64,000 nucleotides of DNA from Balanoglossus misakiensis. Taxonomy: Eukaryota; Hemichordata. Shown piece by piece: positions 11,513 to 23,600 of this stretch. The notes beneath the pieces were generated by a model, which saw only the letters and a program-made list of their open reading frames with translations, was not told the DNA's origin and searched no databases. Numbering within the stretch: position 1 is the first letter of the stretch; each line of letters starts with the position of its first letter. The DNA is taken from positions 4,464,001-4,528,000 of the forward strand of contig CM082588.2 in assembly GCA_040954595.2 (NCBI GenBank). The letters run 5' to 3'. The translations under genes and the position numbers were made by a program.

Positions 11513-11772
11513 ATGCTCAAATGCTGGCATCTTTGTAACTTTTTTTCGTTGATCTCTGTTGTGCTGTGTGTTAACAGTGAAGAGACATCTCAGTGCAGCG
11601 ACAAAGATGCAACTGCCTCTTGTTTAGCCAAGCTGGACGTAGATGGCGCTAACGGAAGGGGGAGGAAGGGTCGCGGAGAGTCGTGTGTGTTGAGAGTATT
11701 CTCTCATCTGTAGTTAATAGATAAATATAACAACATACAATATCAATCAAAAAGTTACAGATTTTAAATAAA
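11513..11772 (+). CDS. Possible small secreted peptide or orphan terminal exon
   Basis: Two readings fit. An ATG at 11513 opens a 66-aa frame to TAG at 11711-11713, with a hydrophobic start (NFFSLISVVLCV) like a signal peptide, then an acidic, Cys-containing stretch and a basic GRGRKGRG block. Alternatively, a strong pyrimidine tract ends in TTAACAG at 11577 and the exon 11578-11713 is a last exon of 44 codons. An AATAAA signal at 11767 follows the stop at a short distance, which supports a real 3' end either way. Splicing YARS1 exon 11 to this acceptor would give an immediate stop. No family is recognised. Confidence 0.25.
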
Positions 11773-12664
11773 CACTATTTTATTCGCCAACGTAAGCTTG
11801 ATTTACTCTTCGAATTACAGGTATTCATTTTCTAAGACAGGCATAAAAGATATTTCAATGACGTGTTTTGAACTAAATTTTGAACTGGTGTCGGAGGCGG
11901 TACTCTTATTGCATAAGAATAAAAATCTCTCCATAACATACTTTGCGTATAAAATAAAATATGAAGGTATTTTGATTTTGTGTATTTGACCTGAAAGATG
12001 AGTTGCAACTTGTTTCGGACACTTACGATTAGGATTATAAGAAAGGCTAAGCCGACTAAGCTCCCTGGTAGGCAAAACTAAGCCCTGCTATCTGGTCCCT
12101 CGATTTTGGCCATTAAATATAATTTACGTAATACACGTTACACTATCTGTTAAAACATTATTAATCACTTTGTTTGACTACTCTCTGAAACAGTAAACAA
12201 TAATTAATAATACAAACAAATTTCAGTAAATCTGACTAGGCTTTGTAAATAATGTACTCTATGCCGTCAAAAAATATAGAAACCAAAACAGAAAGAAGAA
12301 AACCTTGATTTCATTTAAGTGACTTTTCTTCAATGAAACCAGATTGAAGAGTTGAACGTTGTCTTATGAAAACATTCATATGAATTCAGGCACTTCAGAC
12401 GTCAACAGGCATTTCATTCTACATTGTACGGACGGAAATTCACATTTTGGCACAATTTTTACATCACAATCCACAACTTTTCGTCATTGGTTGTGAAGTA
12501 AAGTTAAGTATCATTTTTCAGGTGAGATATACATGAAAGTTCAGTAATTGTTCTAATCTTTCTAGTTCCAATAAAATATGCTTATGAAACGTTTTCTTTT
12601 ACTTTTTGGCAAGTTAGTTTGTCGCGTAACTCCAGAGGAAATTTTCGAACCTCAAATTGTGATA

Positions 12665-12670
12665 TTTAAT
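12665..12670 (-). terminator. Mab-21 gene polyadenylation signal (ATTAAA)
   Basis: ATTAAA on the minus strand about 70 nt past the stop codon of the Mab-21-domain gene. It is the commonest variant of the canonical hexamer and the only good candidate nearby. Confidence 0.4.
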
Positions 12671-12738
12671 CATGATACTTCGTAATCGTTTGAAGACGAA
12701 CTAGAGTCTGTGGCACAAGGCTAGTGGCCTGGAGAACT

Positions 12739-14970
12739 TCACCAGTGGTTCTGAGCCAATCGATCCAGTGTGAATCCATAGTCGTGAGACGAGACTGGTC
12801 GCTCCGGTATCGACGTTACAGATCGGTTGATGCTGTGTTGCTGCTGCCCGATGTAGACCCGCGACCAGCGCGTTTTCGCCGGCGCCGACCTCGGCCGCAG
12901 GGTCGGGAACATCACTTTCCCCGTCAGGGGATTGATGCGGTCGATGCGCGTGGGTGCGGATGCGACGCTTGAGCGACTGTTGCGCCCCGGAGTGGTGTGG
13001 AGGGTGAAACTTTGCAGCGTCGAAGTCGATTCGTCGAGTTTGCTGTTAAAAGAGGATGATGATTGTTGTAGTTCTTGCATGTGTGAGTACGTGGTGTCGG
13101 GAGAGTGCGACAAATGCGCAAATTTGCTCGGTTTTCGACCGAGAACAACTGTGGTGTTCTTATGAAGTTCTTTCCTCAGTCGAGCCAAAATTTCCGACTT
13201 GGTTGGAGGCTGGAAAAGTCTACTGGTTGCCTGTGGTCGGCACAATTTTATCGGATGCATTTTATGCGGGTTAAATGTTCTGTATACCATCGTCCACTCG
13301 TCCCGCGTCCCGACGCTCTCCGTGTGCGACAGGGCACTTCGGGAGCTGAAACTTGACTGGGGACGGTGCACGTGAGACTCTCTCCCGGAGGGGAACGAAC
13401 GCGGGGACTGGGGCTGCGGTCGCTGGTACCTCTGCTTCAACTCCTCCGTTTTCTCGAGAAGCGCCGACATCAAGTCCGATGCGTGTCGGTCATCGAGCAC
13501 CTCCCCCGGCAGAATCGCAGATTTTTCCGTCGACACTTCGTCGAGTCTCTCCGTGCTTTCTGTGGTCGTCACCTCGGAAGTGGTAGTACTGTCGATGATG
13601 AGAAGCGGGTCGAGGGAAAGTAGGAACTCGGAGAGACGCAGCGTGCCCTTCGGGCGGTGGATTTCCAGCATCTCGTCAAGATCCTTGTCAAGGAAACCAA
13701 AACTCGACAGACATTCTCGCAAGATCTGAGGCTGTTGCCGGAATCTCTGTATCTCCCGAGCGGCGTCGAAGCGACAATCCCGGTCGACGTGGCTGTACAG
13801 GTTGTACTCTGGCATGAAGAAATTCGGACAGAATCCTTTCAGGAGACAATTTAACATGTCCTCCAGGAGATGGAGAACGCACACAGCCCCCGGTGTGTCC
13901 TGCCAATATGTCAGAAGATGCTTCTCACAGGCCCACAGCATGACAGTTTTAAGATAGTACGGGTGCAGGGCATGGCGAACATTGCAGTTTTCGTCGGAGA
14001 TTTTCCGGATGACCGATTTAAGGCACTGGTAGATGCCAAGCTGTTTATCGTTCATCATCCGCATCAGTTCCTTCTCGACATGCGCAGTGCAGATGCGGAA
14101 GAGTATTCCGTCGGAATCGTAGTCCGCGGAGAGCGGCTTTGCCGTCACATGATACCCAACCCGACGGAGGCGGTCCAGTGACCGGCGTGGCGGCCACTGT
14201 CGGCGGCGGCTGAACCAGCCTTCCGCCGCGGACGGCCATCCTTCGCACGGAACGCAGAGTACAAGATCGGCGTTGGCTTCGTGGCTTTCGGTGGGCATTT
14301 TGAAGCCGGCGTGACTTGAAATGAAAGACGTTAAGGTGTCCTGATCCAAGAGGGCTGATATGGACTCCTGGCGACACTTGTCGAAAAGTCTTTTCTGTAG
14401 CTTGGTCGACGACAAGTAGAAGTTGTTTCTATCGTCGTCTGTGAGGTAGACGACGTAGTCCTTCCAGAGGGACACCATGTCTTTCTTAACTTGGACGTGA
14501 ATGAAACCCGGGAAATCTCTATTCATTTCCAGGGCCACGTTCTTTTGCTCTTCTATGGTAACAGCGATGTTGTCCAACACGAGCATCAGGTCGACGTCGA
14601 CGCCTTTCGTGTCGTCCGTCACGGTCTCGCTGTCCCCCAAGAAACTCGTTTCCGTCACCATGATGCCTTTCAGTTGAAACGGCGGCTTGTCGTCGAAGAT
14701 GGCGTGGTACTTCTCCAGCAACATGTCGTGCTCGTGCTCGGAGTACGTGTCCTCCTCATCGTCCGCGTCGTACTGGTTGTCGCCATAGAAACCGTTGCCC
14801 CGCTCGTACTGCTGCACGGTGTCGTCGCTGACTGACTGGTCGTCGGGGGTCATCTCGCCGTTCGCCAAATCTGGAGCCACCCAGCACTTCCGCGTCTTCC
14901 CGTTCTTGGCGGCGACGTCACCAACTTTCAACGTCTTCTTGTCGTCTTGATTCGTCTCGCTTTCCGGCAT
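12739..14970 (-). CDS. Mab-21 domain protein, cGAS-like nucleotidyltransferase fold, intronless
   Basis: A single uninterrupted frame of 743 codons. I choose the ATG at 14968-14970 (A at -3), since the open frame extends upstream only through non-ATG codons to a TGA. After an acidic N-terminus (a DADDEEDTYSEHE stretch), the Mab-21/cGAS domain spans roughly residues 80-440. It has VDVDLMLVL at about 124-132 (the metal-binding D-x-D strand), ADLVLCVPCEGWP at about 234-246 (third acidic position plus the family EGWP turn), and HPYYLKTVMLWACEK at about 336-350 in the helical spine. The residues before DVD read SFLGDSE rather than a clear GS motif. The last 300 residues are Ser/Thr/Pro/Arg-rich and probably disordered. 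GC content is well above the flanks. Whether it makes a cyclic dinucleotide (cGLR) or is a Mab-21L-type non-enzyme is open. Confidence 0.85.
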   Translation of the reverse strand: MPESETNQDDKKTLKVGDVAAKNGKTRKCWVAPDLANGEMTPDDQSVSDDTVQQYERGNGFYGDNQYDADDEEDTYSEHEHDMLLEKYHAIFDDKPPFQLKGIMVTETSFLGDSETVTDDTKGVDVDLMLVLDNIAVTIEEQKNVALEMNRDFPGFIHVQVKKDMVSLWKDYVVYLTDDDRNNFYLSSTKLQKRLFDKCRQESISALLDQDTLTSFISSHAGFKMPTESHEANADLVLCVPCEGWPSAAEGWFSRRRQWPPRRSLDRLRRVGYHVTAKPLSADYDSDGILFRICTAHVEKELMRMMNDKQLGIYQCLKSVIRKISDENCNVRHALHPYYLKTVMLWACEKHLLTYWQDTPGAVCVLHLLEDMLNCLLKGFCPNFFMPEYNLYSHVDRDCRFDAAREIQRFRQQPQILRECLSSFGFLDKDLDEMLEIHRPKGTLRLSEFLLSLDPLLIIDSTTTSEVTTTESTERLDEVSTEKSAILPGEVLDDRHASDLMSALLEKTEELKQRYQRPQPQSPRSFPSGRESHVHRPQSSFSSRSALSHTESVGTRDEWTMVYRTFNPHKMHPIKLCRPQATSRLFQPPTKSEILARLRKELHKNTTVVLGRKPSKFAHLSHSPDTTYSHMQELQQSSSSFNSKLDESTSTLQSFTLHTTPGRNSRSSVASAPTRIDRINPLTGKVMFPTLRPRSAPAKTRWSRVYIGQQQHSINRSVTSIPERPVSSHDYGFTLDRLAQNHW

Positions 14971-15424
14971 GATTGTATCTTTTGATTGTGGAATCTTCAA
15001 GGCGATCTTCTTTAATACAAACGCAGCCAATCTTCACTCACTCTTCCATGGTTTGGTACCTGTAAGACAAATTCATGACAACGGGTTATTGTAACTAGAA
15101 ATACCGATGAAGAAAGGTATACTGCTGTCATTATTCAACTCTACGTCATGTTTTTATCGCTGACGTACCATGCCGGTAGGTGCATTTGTCAATGATAAAC
15201 ATTTGTCAAAATGAAAATAAATCACTCGACGCTGGTTTCGACCGAACGGTAACAGTCGAACTGACTTCATAGAATATACAGAACCCAGCAACGACATCCC
15301 CCGGACATGCGAGGATCAAGTAAGATTACCCGAGTAAATTTTCACATACCGATAACAGGTGTTCTTTTTATGATGGACAACTGACCATTGACCATTATGA
15401 TGGTGAAAACTTTAGACATTTAGT

Positions 15425-15560
<136 letters not shown>

Positions 15561-18500
15561 GATGGAAAAAGAAATGGCGTGCAAGAAGAAACATATATAG
15601 GATTGTACAGTAATGACAAGTGAAGGAGGAGGGGGGAGGATTGACAGAGTGTCAGGCGCGACAAATACAAAACGACTGACGTTTTCAAGTGCGAATATCA
15701 ATACAGATGGATTCGTGTCCACACTGTTTGATCCCTAAGCTATCAAGTATATATTTCGCTCAGTGGATCTTTATCCATAATTCACACAAACATCGAATTC
15801 CATTATAGTATGCATCTGAACCGGCGTCACGGAAATGCTTCGCAGAAATTGATTGCATCGTTCGCTTCTCTCACACTAGTTCTCACGAGTGACAAGAACG
15901 CGCACTCGCGAGAAACCGTAACCAAGCAACGGTTGACGACATTTATCCACAACACGTACGTTTGATATCAGGTAATTTGCGGGACTAATTATGTCGCATT
16001 CATTAATCATTCCTTCGTGCTCCGGTGAATTTTCCTGGCAATTAGCTTAACGAAGTTGGCGCCATTGTGTATCTGCCTCCAAGGTTAGCTTGCGATAACC
16101 AACAATTCTGACATCGGTGATATCCGATATTTTAAAGCAAACTTGCAAGAGGTGAAAGTTCAAGTAGAGAGTACACTATAAGAAAGTCCACTTTGGGGAT
16201 TTTGTCAAGAAAATGGACCCACTTGTCTTCCTAAATACTTAGTATTCGCCATCAGTTTGTCATAAATAGACCTACATTTCAGCTTATAATGAGCTTTACA
16301 TTATTATTGTTAGACGGCCATATGACTTAAATGTTTTAGTCTTTTTCAGTCAGAAATCTAGCGTTATGTTTTAAAAGCGTGAAGAGGGCACAATAAAACG
16401 TAATCGTGCGTGTAGCTCACACTTTTTTTCGTCAAATGATAAAAATTGAACGTGTGCTACTAACAACTATGGCTGCTTTGTTGATTAACTGATGAAAGAT
16501 ATCGTTTGTACAGGCCAGCGGTGGGAGTTTTATAAGCTTTTATAGAAAAGGGCGTTAAAATCGGAACAACAGCAAAAAGACCCCCCTGGACTTGCAATTA
16601 CAGTCCGTAAATTGTCGACAAGACCAGCCCGTCATTGTTCGTCTGAAGCTGACGTCAAAATGTAACGGAAGACGGCTACCGACATAGTGGTACGACTAGT
16701 ATCCACGATATCGGGTTTACACTCAGGGCGATTCTTTACCCGATGTCATATTACTAATTCGGGGTGTTAAGTTTAGCTACAGAAACGTCCACTGTCATGC
16801 ATGACTGCATAGACAGAGGTTTCCATTGCCAACTAATAAATGCATACAGGTATTTGTTATAGCGTAGCCAGCCTAAAAAAAGTATCTTAGGATTAGCTTG
16901 TAGGATAAAGTACACGGGGTATACTCACTGACCCGCTCGTTGTCATGAACAAGCTGCCGTGAAACGGCGCGTAGCGGACTGTCGCAAAAATACACGCAAG
17001 TACAAGAATACAGGGCGATCACTGCCAATGTTGAACCAGATGGTTCAAACCCCCACATGTCGACATACTCCTATCAAACCACGGTATCAAAAAATTGCGT
17101 TACACATATGGACGAGACATGACAGAGCATAGTCGATCGGGTTCATATATATATACAGCCGCACACACAGTGGTTGTCAACAGGTGGTGGACATATAACA
17201 AAACACTTAACACTCTCTGTGCGCGAAACATTCGTTTGATCATTTCAACTAGAGGGTCTTTACCATCTTACAGGCCACTCACCTGCTTGTTCCGTGTTCT
17301 CCAAAAACGCGATGTATGATAGCCGTACAGAAAAATGTCAGACGACCCGCTTTAGATCGACGGGCTTCTCTTGTCACCAACAACAACGCTGTTCTATACA
17401 CCAGAGCCAAACAGGGGTAAATAGCCCTATTAATAATTCATGAGAAGAGGTAACTCTATTACAACGTGTCACGTGACGGTCGTCTTTTTAAGTGTTGTAT
17501 TGTCAAGTCAGCTTTGTGTTGATTGTCAAACAGATCGATCATTCAGTCGGGCCAAGCCTTTTCTCACTGAGACTCGATATTAAATTGAGGGCACGCACAC
17601 GTGACCTAATAAATTATACCGAAAATATTTAGACCTATTAAAATGTCATCGGAGTGGAGAATTCAAAAAGTAATATCAATGGAAATGCTACTGAAATTAA
17701 CAATTAGTTTAAAAATTGAAGTACATGTATTAACTATATATAAAACAAACTGAATGGGATACTGATAGTTAATTTGAAACGTCATTATGGGTTGGGAGTG
17801 GGGGTACGTGTTAGTATGCTGCTGTTGACGATGCTTGATTAATTAAAACATTGCTACGATACGCTTTAATTGGTAAACTTAGGTGTATTTTTAAACAACA
17901 TTCTTATGACGCAGATGAATCGTAAACGAAATGCGTAGCGTAGTATAATTTCTTCGATCTTACGAATGCACTGAAGGTCGTGTTTTTCCATCTCGCCTGA
18001 ATGAATTTACTTAAAGTTGTAATCCATCATCAGGGCGGACATACATGACTTGCTTCTCGACGCCGTTGCTATGGCGATAGCCACTACGAGGTCGCGGGGT
18101 CATTTGTCATGTCCTGATTTTCTCCGTTCTCCCGAGAGAAAAAACAGACGCACCCCAAATGTAAATCGCTGATGGCGCTTTTCACTAGTATTTTTTAAAG
18201 TTTACTGGAGCCTCTTCTCGGTGAGCAGCCAGCAGAATATAGACAACAGAATATATTTAGATTTCAAACTTTTGTCATGTTTATGAACGCATCAGCGGCT
18301 ATCGACGGTTTTGACAATAGCAAACTGGACTGTTTGTCTATATCTTGTGTATAGGGCGTACACGAAGATCGACTTGATTAAACATCATATATGAATGCTA
18401 TCGCCTGAAACGATCAAGATATTTAAAAATGTAATGTGTTTGAGTTGTACTCAGAATAAACTCTAAAAATAAACCAAATCATATAAAAATAGCGATTTTT

Positions 18501-19310
18501 GTCGCGTTTGAGCGACAGTGATTTGAAACATGATACTACAGGTACCCGCAGTACATGAAGATCATTAGAGACAAGTGCAAATTTCGCACCGAGCCGATAC
18601 GTTGTTTTAATGGTTCAAGTTTAGTTTCTGGCAATATAACTGTGACTTCTAAGAAATAACAAATGTATATGTAAATCTGCCAGTGGGTGGAATGCTGAGG
18701 AATTTGAAAACTAAAAAAACACATTTTCAGTCAAATCTTGTTAAAAATACAAATTCGTTGCTTTTAATGTGAAACAAAACTAATTTGAAACATGTCATTA
18801 CTCGCTGGTGCAAGATACGAACAATCGCGGTTCCATCTCTCTCTCATTTTTTAATTGTGTGGTTTCAAAGCATTTTAACTATAGATGACTAAGCAAAATT
18901 TAAATGAGCAAAACCCAAAATAATGATGAACGGGTGTCTAAAATATAAGCTCTTCTTTCGAGGAATGCTTCAAGTTTTTAATAAGCACGGTTAGCGAAAC
19001 CCGAAATATATAAAATAGTGGCCGTTTCACTTTTGCTTACTCATTCACGGTGTTATAATATTTATAGCACATTTTGAGTTCAAAATGTACATCTATGAGT
19101 GGAACACTCCAGAAAATAGAAGACCCGATCGGTTGCTTTATCAGATCGGCTCTATCTTGTAGTCTGTTAGAATCAATAAAGTCGGCTGTTGTTACATTTG
19201 TATACTGTTTGGAGGAAGGTCGTATTCTACACGGCTTCTTTACATACCTTTCGGGTCGTGCGGTAAAACTTGGCGCTGGGAGAGTGCCGTGCGGTGAAAC
19301 TTGTGAATGC
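15561..19310. other. Intergenic DNA, no gene seen
   Basis: Between the 5' side of the Mab-21 gene and the promoter of the SLC16 gene. I see only short random frames, no splice-linked exons and no RNA gene. It may hold control elements for either neighbour. Confidence 0.5.
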
Positions 19311-19322
19311 TATATATATAAA
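19311..19322 (+). promoter_or_regulatory. SLC16A10: Candidate TATA box, distal SLC16 promoter
   Basis: TATATATATAAA followed within about 10 bp by a CRE-like TCACGTCA. A start near 19345-19350 would give a first non-coding exon ending at 19482 (ATCACAG before GTAAAT). That exon could join the acceptor ending at 20664, 30 nt before the ATG. Confidence 0.45.
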
Positions 19323-20180
19323 CCGCGCCTCACGTCATGTCTTGTGCAACACTATTAGACCGAGGAATGTCGGATTTATTTGTATCGTCGTCATAAATAC
19401 AACTGCTTGAAGACAGACACCGTGGGACTACGGGTGAATTTATTTTGGACGGTAGAACGAAGAATACTCGATTGAATCACAGGTAAATATACTGCGTTTT
19501 GTATTCTGAATTTTACGTTGTTCGTGTGTGCGGCGTACTGGGGCTGATAACAGGACGCGTGCGTATGACGAAATCTCCGGTCATAGACCTTGAAGACTGA
19601 TATACATGCTCATTTAAAAATATTTTACAGGAGAAATAGTGGAGAGAAATCCGATTCATCCCATTAAGACGTGTACGTGCCGTATTCACATTAGCGACAC
19701 GTCAGACTACGTTTTCTATTCGGTTTCTTCCGTAGAGAACGCGTTTACAATAGCGCGCCGGCCGGCTTTTCAATGACAAAAGGAAGCCGGTATCTCGACA
19801 CGTTTTGCGTTCTTGCGTACGTTGTCCGCTATATCCACTACCCCAAAAACGTCCACCGTTTCCAAATTACATGAAAACCCCATCGATGAAATCGTATGCT
19901 TTCTGCGCGGCGGACAGTTTCATATTTTATAGCGTGAAAAATGTCCGCATTATCCGTGTCTGGCGCATGATCACTGACGTACGCAGTGACAGCCGCGCCA
20001 GACTCCCTAAGTATGTTGTCGATTTCAGATACGTTGATAATGCAACGTGCCATGGTAACGCGAACAATTGCTACAATGCGCGCTGCGTTAAGCGTTAATC
20101 GGCGGAAATCGACATGGCTTTTCCTACTAACAGATTTACCAGAAATATACACGGCATTTCGGCCATTAGACCATAGACAG

Positions 20181-20188
20181 TATATAAA
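20181..20188 (+). promoter_or_regulatory. SLC16A10: Candidate TATA box, proximal SLC16 promoter
   Basis: TATATAAA 514 nt upstream of the start codon. It could serve a second promoter whose transcript reads straight through to the ATG at 20695 without a 5'-UTR intron. Confidence 0.35.
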
Positions 20189-20694
20189 TCATGTCTTGTC
20201 ACCGTGACTTGAGACTTCAGTCTGATTTATTTTTCCGTCGTGCTGAGAATATATGTATGCCTACTTCAAGTTCGTGTTTTTTAAAAAAAAGTTAGCAGAC
20301 TAACTATGCGTTACGCGGATTTTTTTTACGTTTCGATAGTTTAATAACTCGTTTCCATGTCTGGTATCTATTATAACTTGGTCTCCGTTTCAAAACTTGG
20401 CGGGCGATTGCCGGCCTCGGCGTGATTGCATCATTGTCGTTGCCACCCACAATCAGCTTGTCAATGGCATTGTTATTCAAATCAAATAAGGGATGAACCA
20501 AGCTTCCCCTTCTCACGCACATCTTTGTTCTCCACGACAGGCGCTGTACGGACCGGACGGATGGGGGATATGAACTAGCCGACCCGCCAATATTCCCCGC
20601 AAGATTTTGTTTGCCCGCAGTCGGGTCGTCCGGCGATGAGTTTCGAACGCCGGCGTTCTGACAGTCGTAGCTGTTATTGAAAAATAGACATAAG

Positions 20695-23600
20695 ATGGGG
20701 AAATTCGAGAAACACCGAGACGAGATCGAACCGGAGACGGAGCGTCGGATCACCGGCCTCCGCCCGCATCACGTCCCGCCCGAAGGAGGGTGGGGGTGGG
20801 TCGTGTGTACCGCTTCGTTCTGGACCAACGGGACGATTTTCGGGATCTTGAACTCATTCGGAGTTCTGTTGGTTGCGATGCTGGATGATGAAACTCTCAA
20901 GGAGTCTGGAGCCGATGCTTTTAAAACATGTAAGTTTACAGACAGTGTAATTCACATACGGCTTTATATTATAATATGTACACGCATACACGCCATTTTC
21001 AAGACAGCACTAGAAAATTGTCCCGATCCTCATGACTTTCGTCTGAAATAATTACTTTAAAAAGTATGTGTTTGTGAGAAGAGATATGTTTACAACGTAA
21101 CGCTGGAGTCGCATTGATTAAACATGAGAATATCCATTACCAATATGTGAATTTTACACTGACTGTCACCTTTACGCCTACGTACCCGCTGCGATCAGCT
21201 GTTATCTACAATCGACCGGCTTTTGCGCGACGCGTTGCAATCAGCTGGTCTAAGCACCTTTTGTCCTATATGTGGTCTGTATCGTTAATTAACAATCGGG
21301 CTATTCACAAGTTCTTGTTTACTGAAACGTCTTTCCCTGATAAAGTATGAGAACATCAACAAATATTTGGGTCCACGTCTGACATAAATAGCGACAAGAA
21401 ACTCATATATGTATGTGGCCGCATTTTGTGTTTTTTTTCTCCGAAAAAGACGCACAGTGAATGAATGAGCGTCTTCGATCATTTCTTCCCATTCGATGGT
21501 TAAGTATAATCGAGATTACATAACGATCTGCGGGTGCCGCATTGTCTTTAAACCCCAGTATTCTTTGTTGGCTTTCGAGGCCTACTAACACTGCTATTCA
21601 AAATCCCAAGTTCATTTACACGTACATACACCCTGATTTGACGGCCTGAGTTGTTCGTGCGTGTTGAATCTCGTTAACATACAATGCATATCGCCTGATT
21701 CGCTATCGCCCTTCAAACCGCATAAAATATTAATTCGCGATGCAAATTGCATTCACGAGCCCATCCTATAAATTCATTCAGTCAAACGCTTCTATTTGGG
21801 AAAGCAATATGTGATTTATTAACTCTGCAAACCATCCCATATCTGCCTATATTGCGATAACAATTCTTCAAACTTTATTTTTCCAGACATTCTAAAGTAT
21901 GCACTTATGTTTATGTCAATTTCGAAAACTTGACATTTCAGTGCGCAATCTGTGTATTCACCCTGACCCACAAAGTCCTTAATATATGTTACCTTATCAT
22001 TCACGGATCCAGGGTAGACTTTTACCAAGGCTAACTTATTCGTTTATTAAAAGAAAAGTTAATATTTGCACCATTTACTCACGGTCGATTTACTGGTAGG
22101 CCTACTGTACTAGTGCGCACATTCATGGTTTATACCCAAGTGTCCAACTTGTTTAGTGTTCCAGCCGTACGTGTTTTTCGCATTCGTTCCCGCACTAGCC
22201 AGGTAGTGTGGGAGCGAAGGCGAAAACACGTACGGATACTATTTTACCAGTCTACCAACTTGGGTATTTCGGTGTTTTGCAATTGTCTACGTCCACATGC
22301 GTTCAGACCGCATACAGTGGCGTTGATCGTCGTGTCATGAGATACATTACAAACTGGAAAAACATATTCCTTTGGACACAGTGGTATTAATTTGGAGTTA
22401 GACGGAGAAAAATAACTTTACCACGCGTCCGGAGGGTGGGCGCGGGCGCGGGCGCGCGGGGAATGTCCTCTGCGGTATGACCCCAAGGTGAACCTTGACG
22501 TCACACAGTTTAAAGGACCGCCCACACATATAGCGCACATCGACATCGTGGCCGGGGCGCCGGCCGGTTACAAGTACTTTTACTAGTGTACATGCCCGAA
22601 CAGTAAGATCATGGTCACCGTGCTTTTACATGTAGTCATATTCGACTTCAAAGAGGTCTTAAACTGTAGGAAAACGAGAGCCACGTTACATACAAGAATC
22701 CAATTACAACGCAGACATAGTCTGTAATCACGTGATGAAATTGATCCCCTGTTGTTCAGTTCAGTGAAATCACTGTCGTAATCGCTTTCACTGTACATGC
22801 CTCGGAACAAACAGACCCCACACCCTTCTAGGGTCAATGCCCTGTAAAAGTAGACTCAAAGACGTAAGCTGTAACTCACAGGGAATCGATCCCCAAACTA
22901 TACACTGGACAACGGTTACTAGTAACCGTGACTGGACAAAACACTGCATCATGATCTTGTATACCTGAAACCCCCACACCCCTGAACTGTGTAACAATCC
23001 CATTGATAACTGTAATTCAGATGGACAGTACCACAATAATCGTGGGGGGGGGGGGGGGAGTCACAGTCTGAACTCTCGGGGAATTGTGACAGGTCAACTG
23101 TGTAATTTTGGTGGGGTGTTAAGTTGAAGGTCCCAACGTATTTTTGTTAAAGATGAAGCATAACAATAGCAGTTTATGCATGGCTGCATCAGCTGGTACT
23201 GAATGACCTTGACCATAGCAGTGGAACAAGCCTTTTTCAGTTTTCCAGAACAGTTGAACCTTGCGATTGTGATATTGCGATTGTCCATCTTATAGCCCTG
23301 TTAAAGCAAGCAAACAAAAAGATAAAAAAATTTAAACAAATAATCAAACACACAAACACAAACAAACAAATACAAATAAAAAATAAATAAATAATAAATA
23401 AATAAATACTAATAAAAGGTATATAACTTTAATCTGAAGCTGACTGACATTGCATAAATACACAAAAAAACAAATAATATTTTCTGTAACTTTTTAACCT
23501 TCAACCCACTTTTAAGTGGGTTTATTTTACATACTTGATAGTCAATCTTTGGAATTGGGATGGCATTGTCCTTCAGATACTTGAAATAATCTCAACTGAT

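Larger units (their letters stand above)
10961..12664. other. YARS1 3' UTR and intergenic DNA
   Basis: Holds the YARS1 3' UTR, the possible small exon at 11.5-11.8 kb and otherwise AT-rich DNA with no supported gene. Confidence 0.5.

Noticed and set aside
14971-15030. Upstream extension of the Mab-21 frame by 20 codons
   Set aside because: It begins at a TTG, not an ATG, with an in-frame TGA just before; the ATG at 14970 has good context.
14968-15050. ATG at about 15048 followed by a GTGAGT donor as a first coding exon for the Mab-21 gene
   Set aside because: No acceptor between it and the main frame would be needed or is evident; the single-exon model is simpler.
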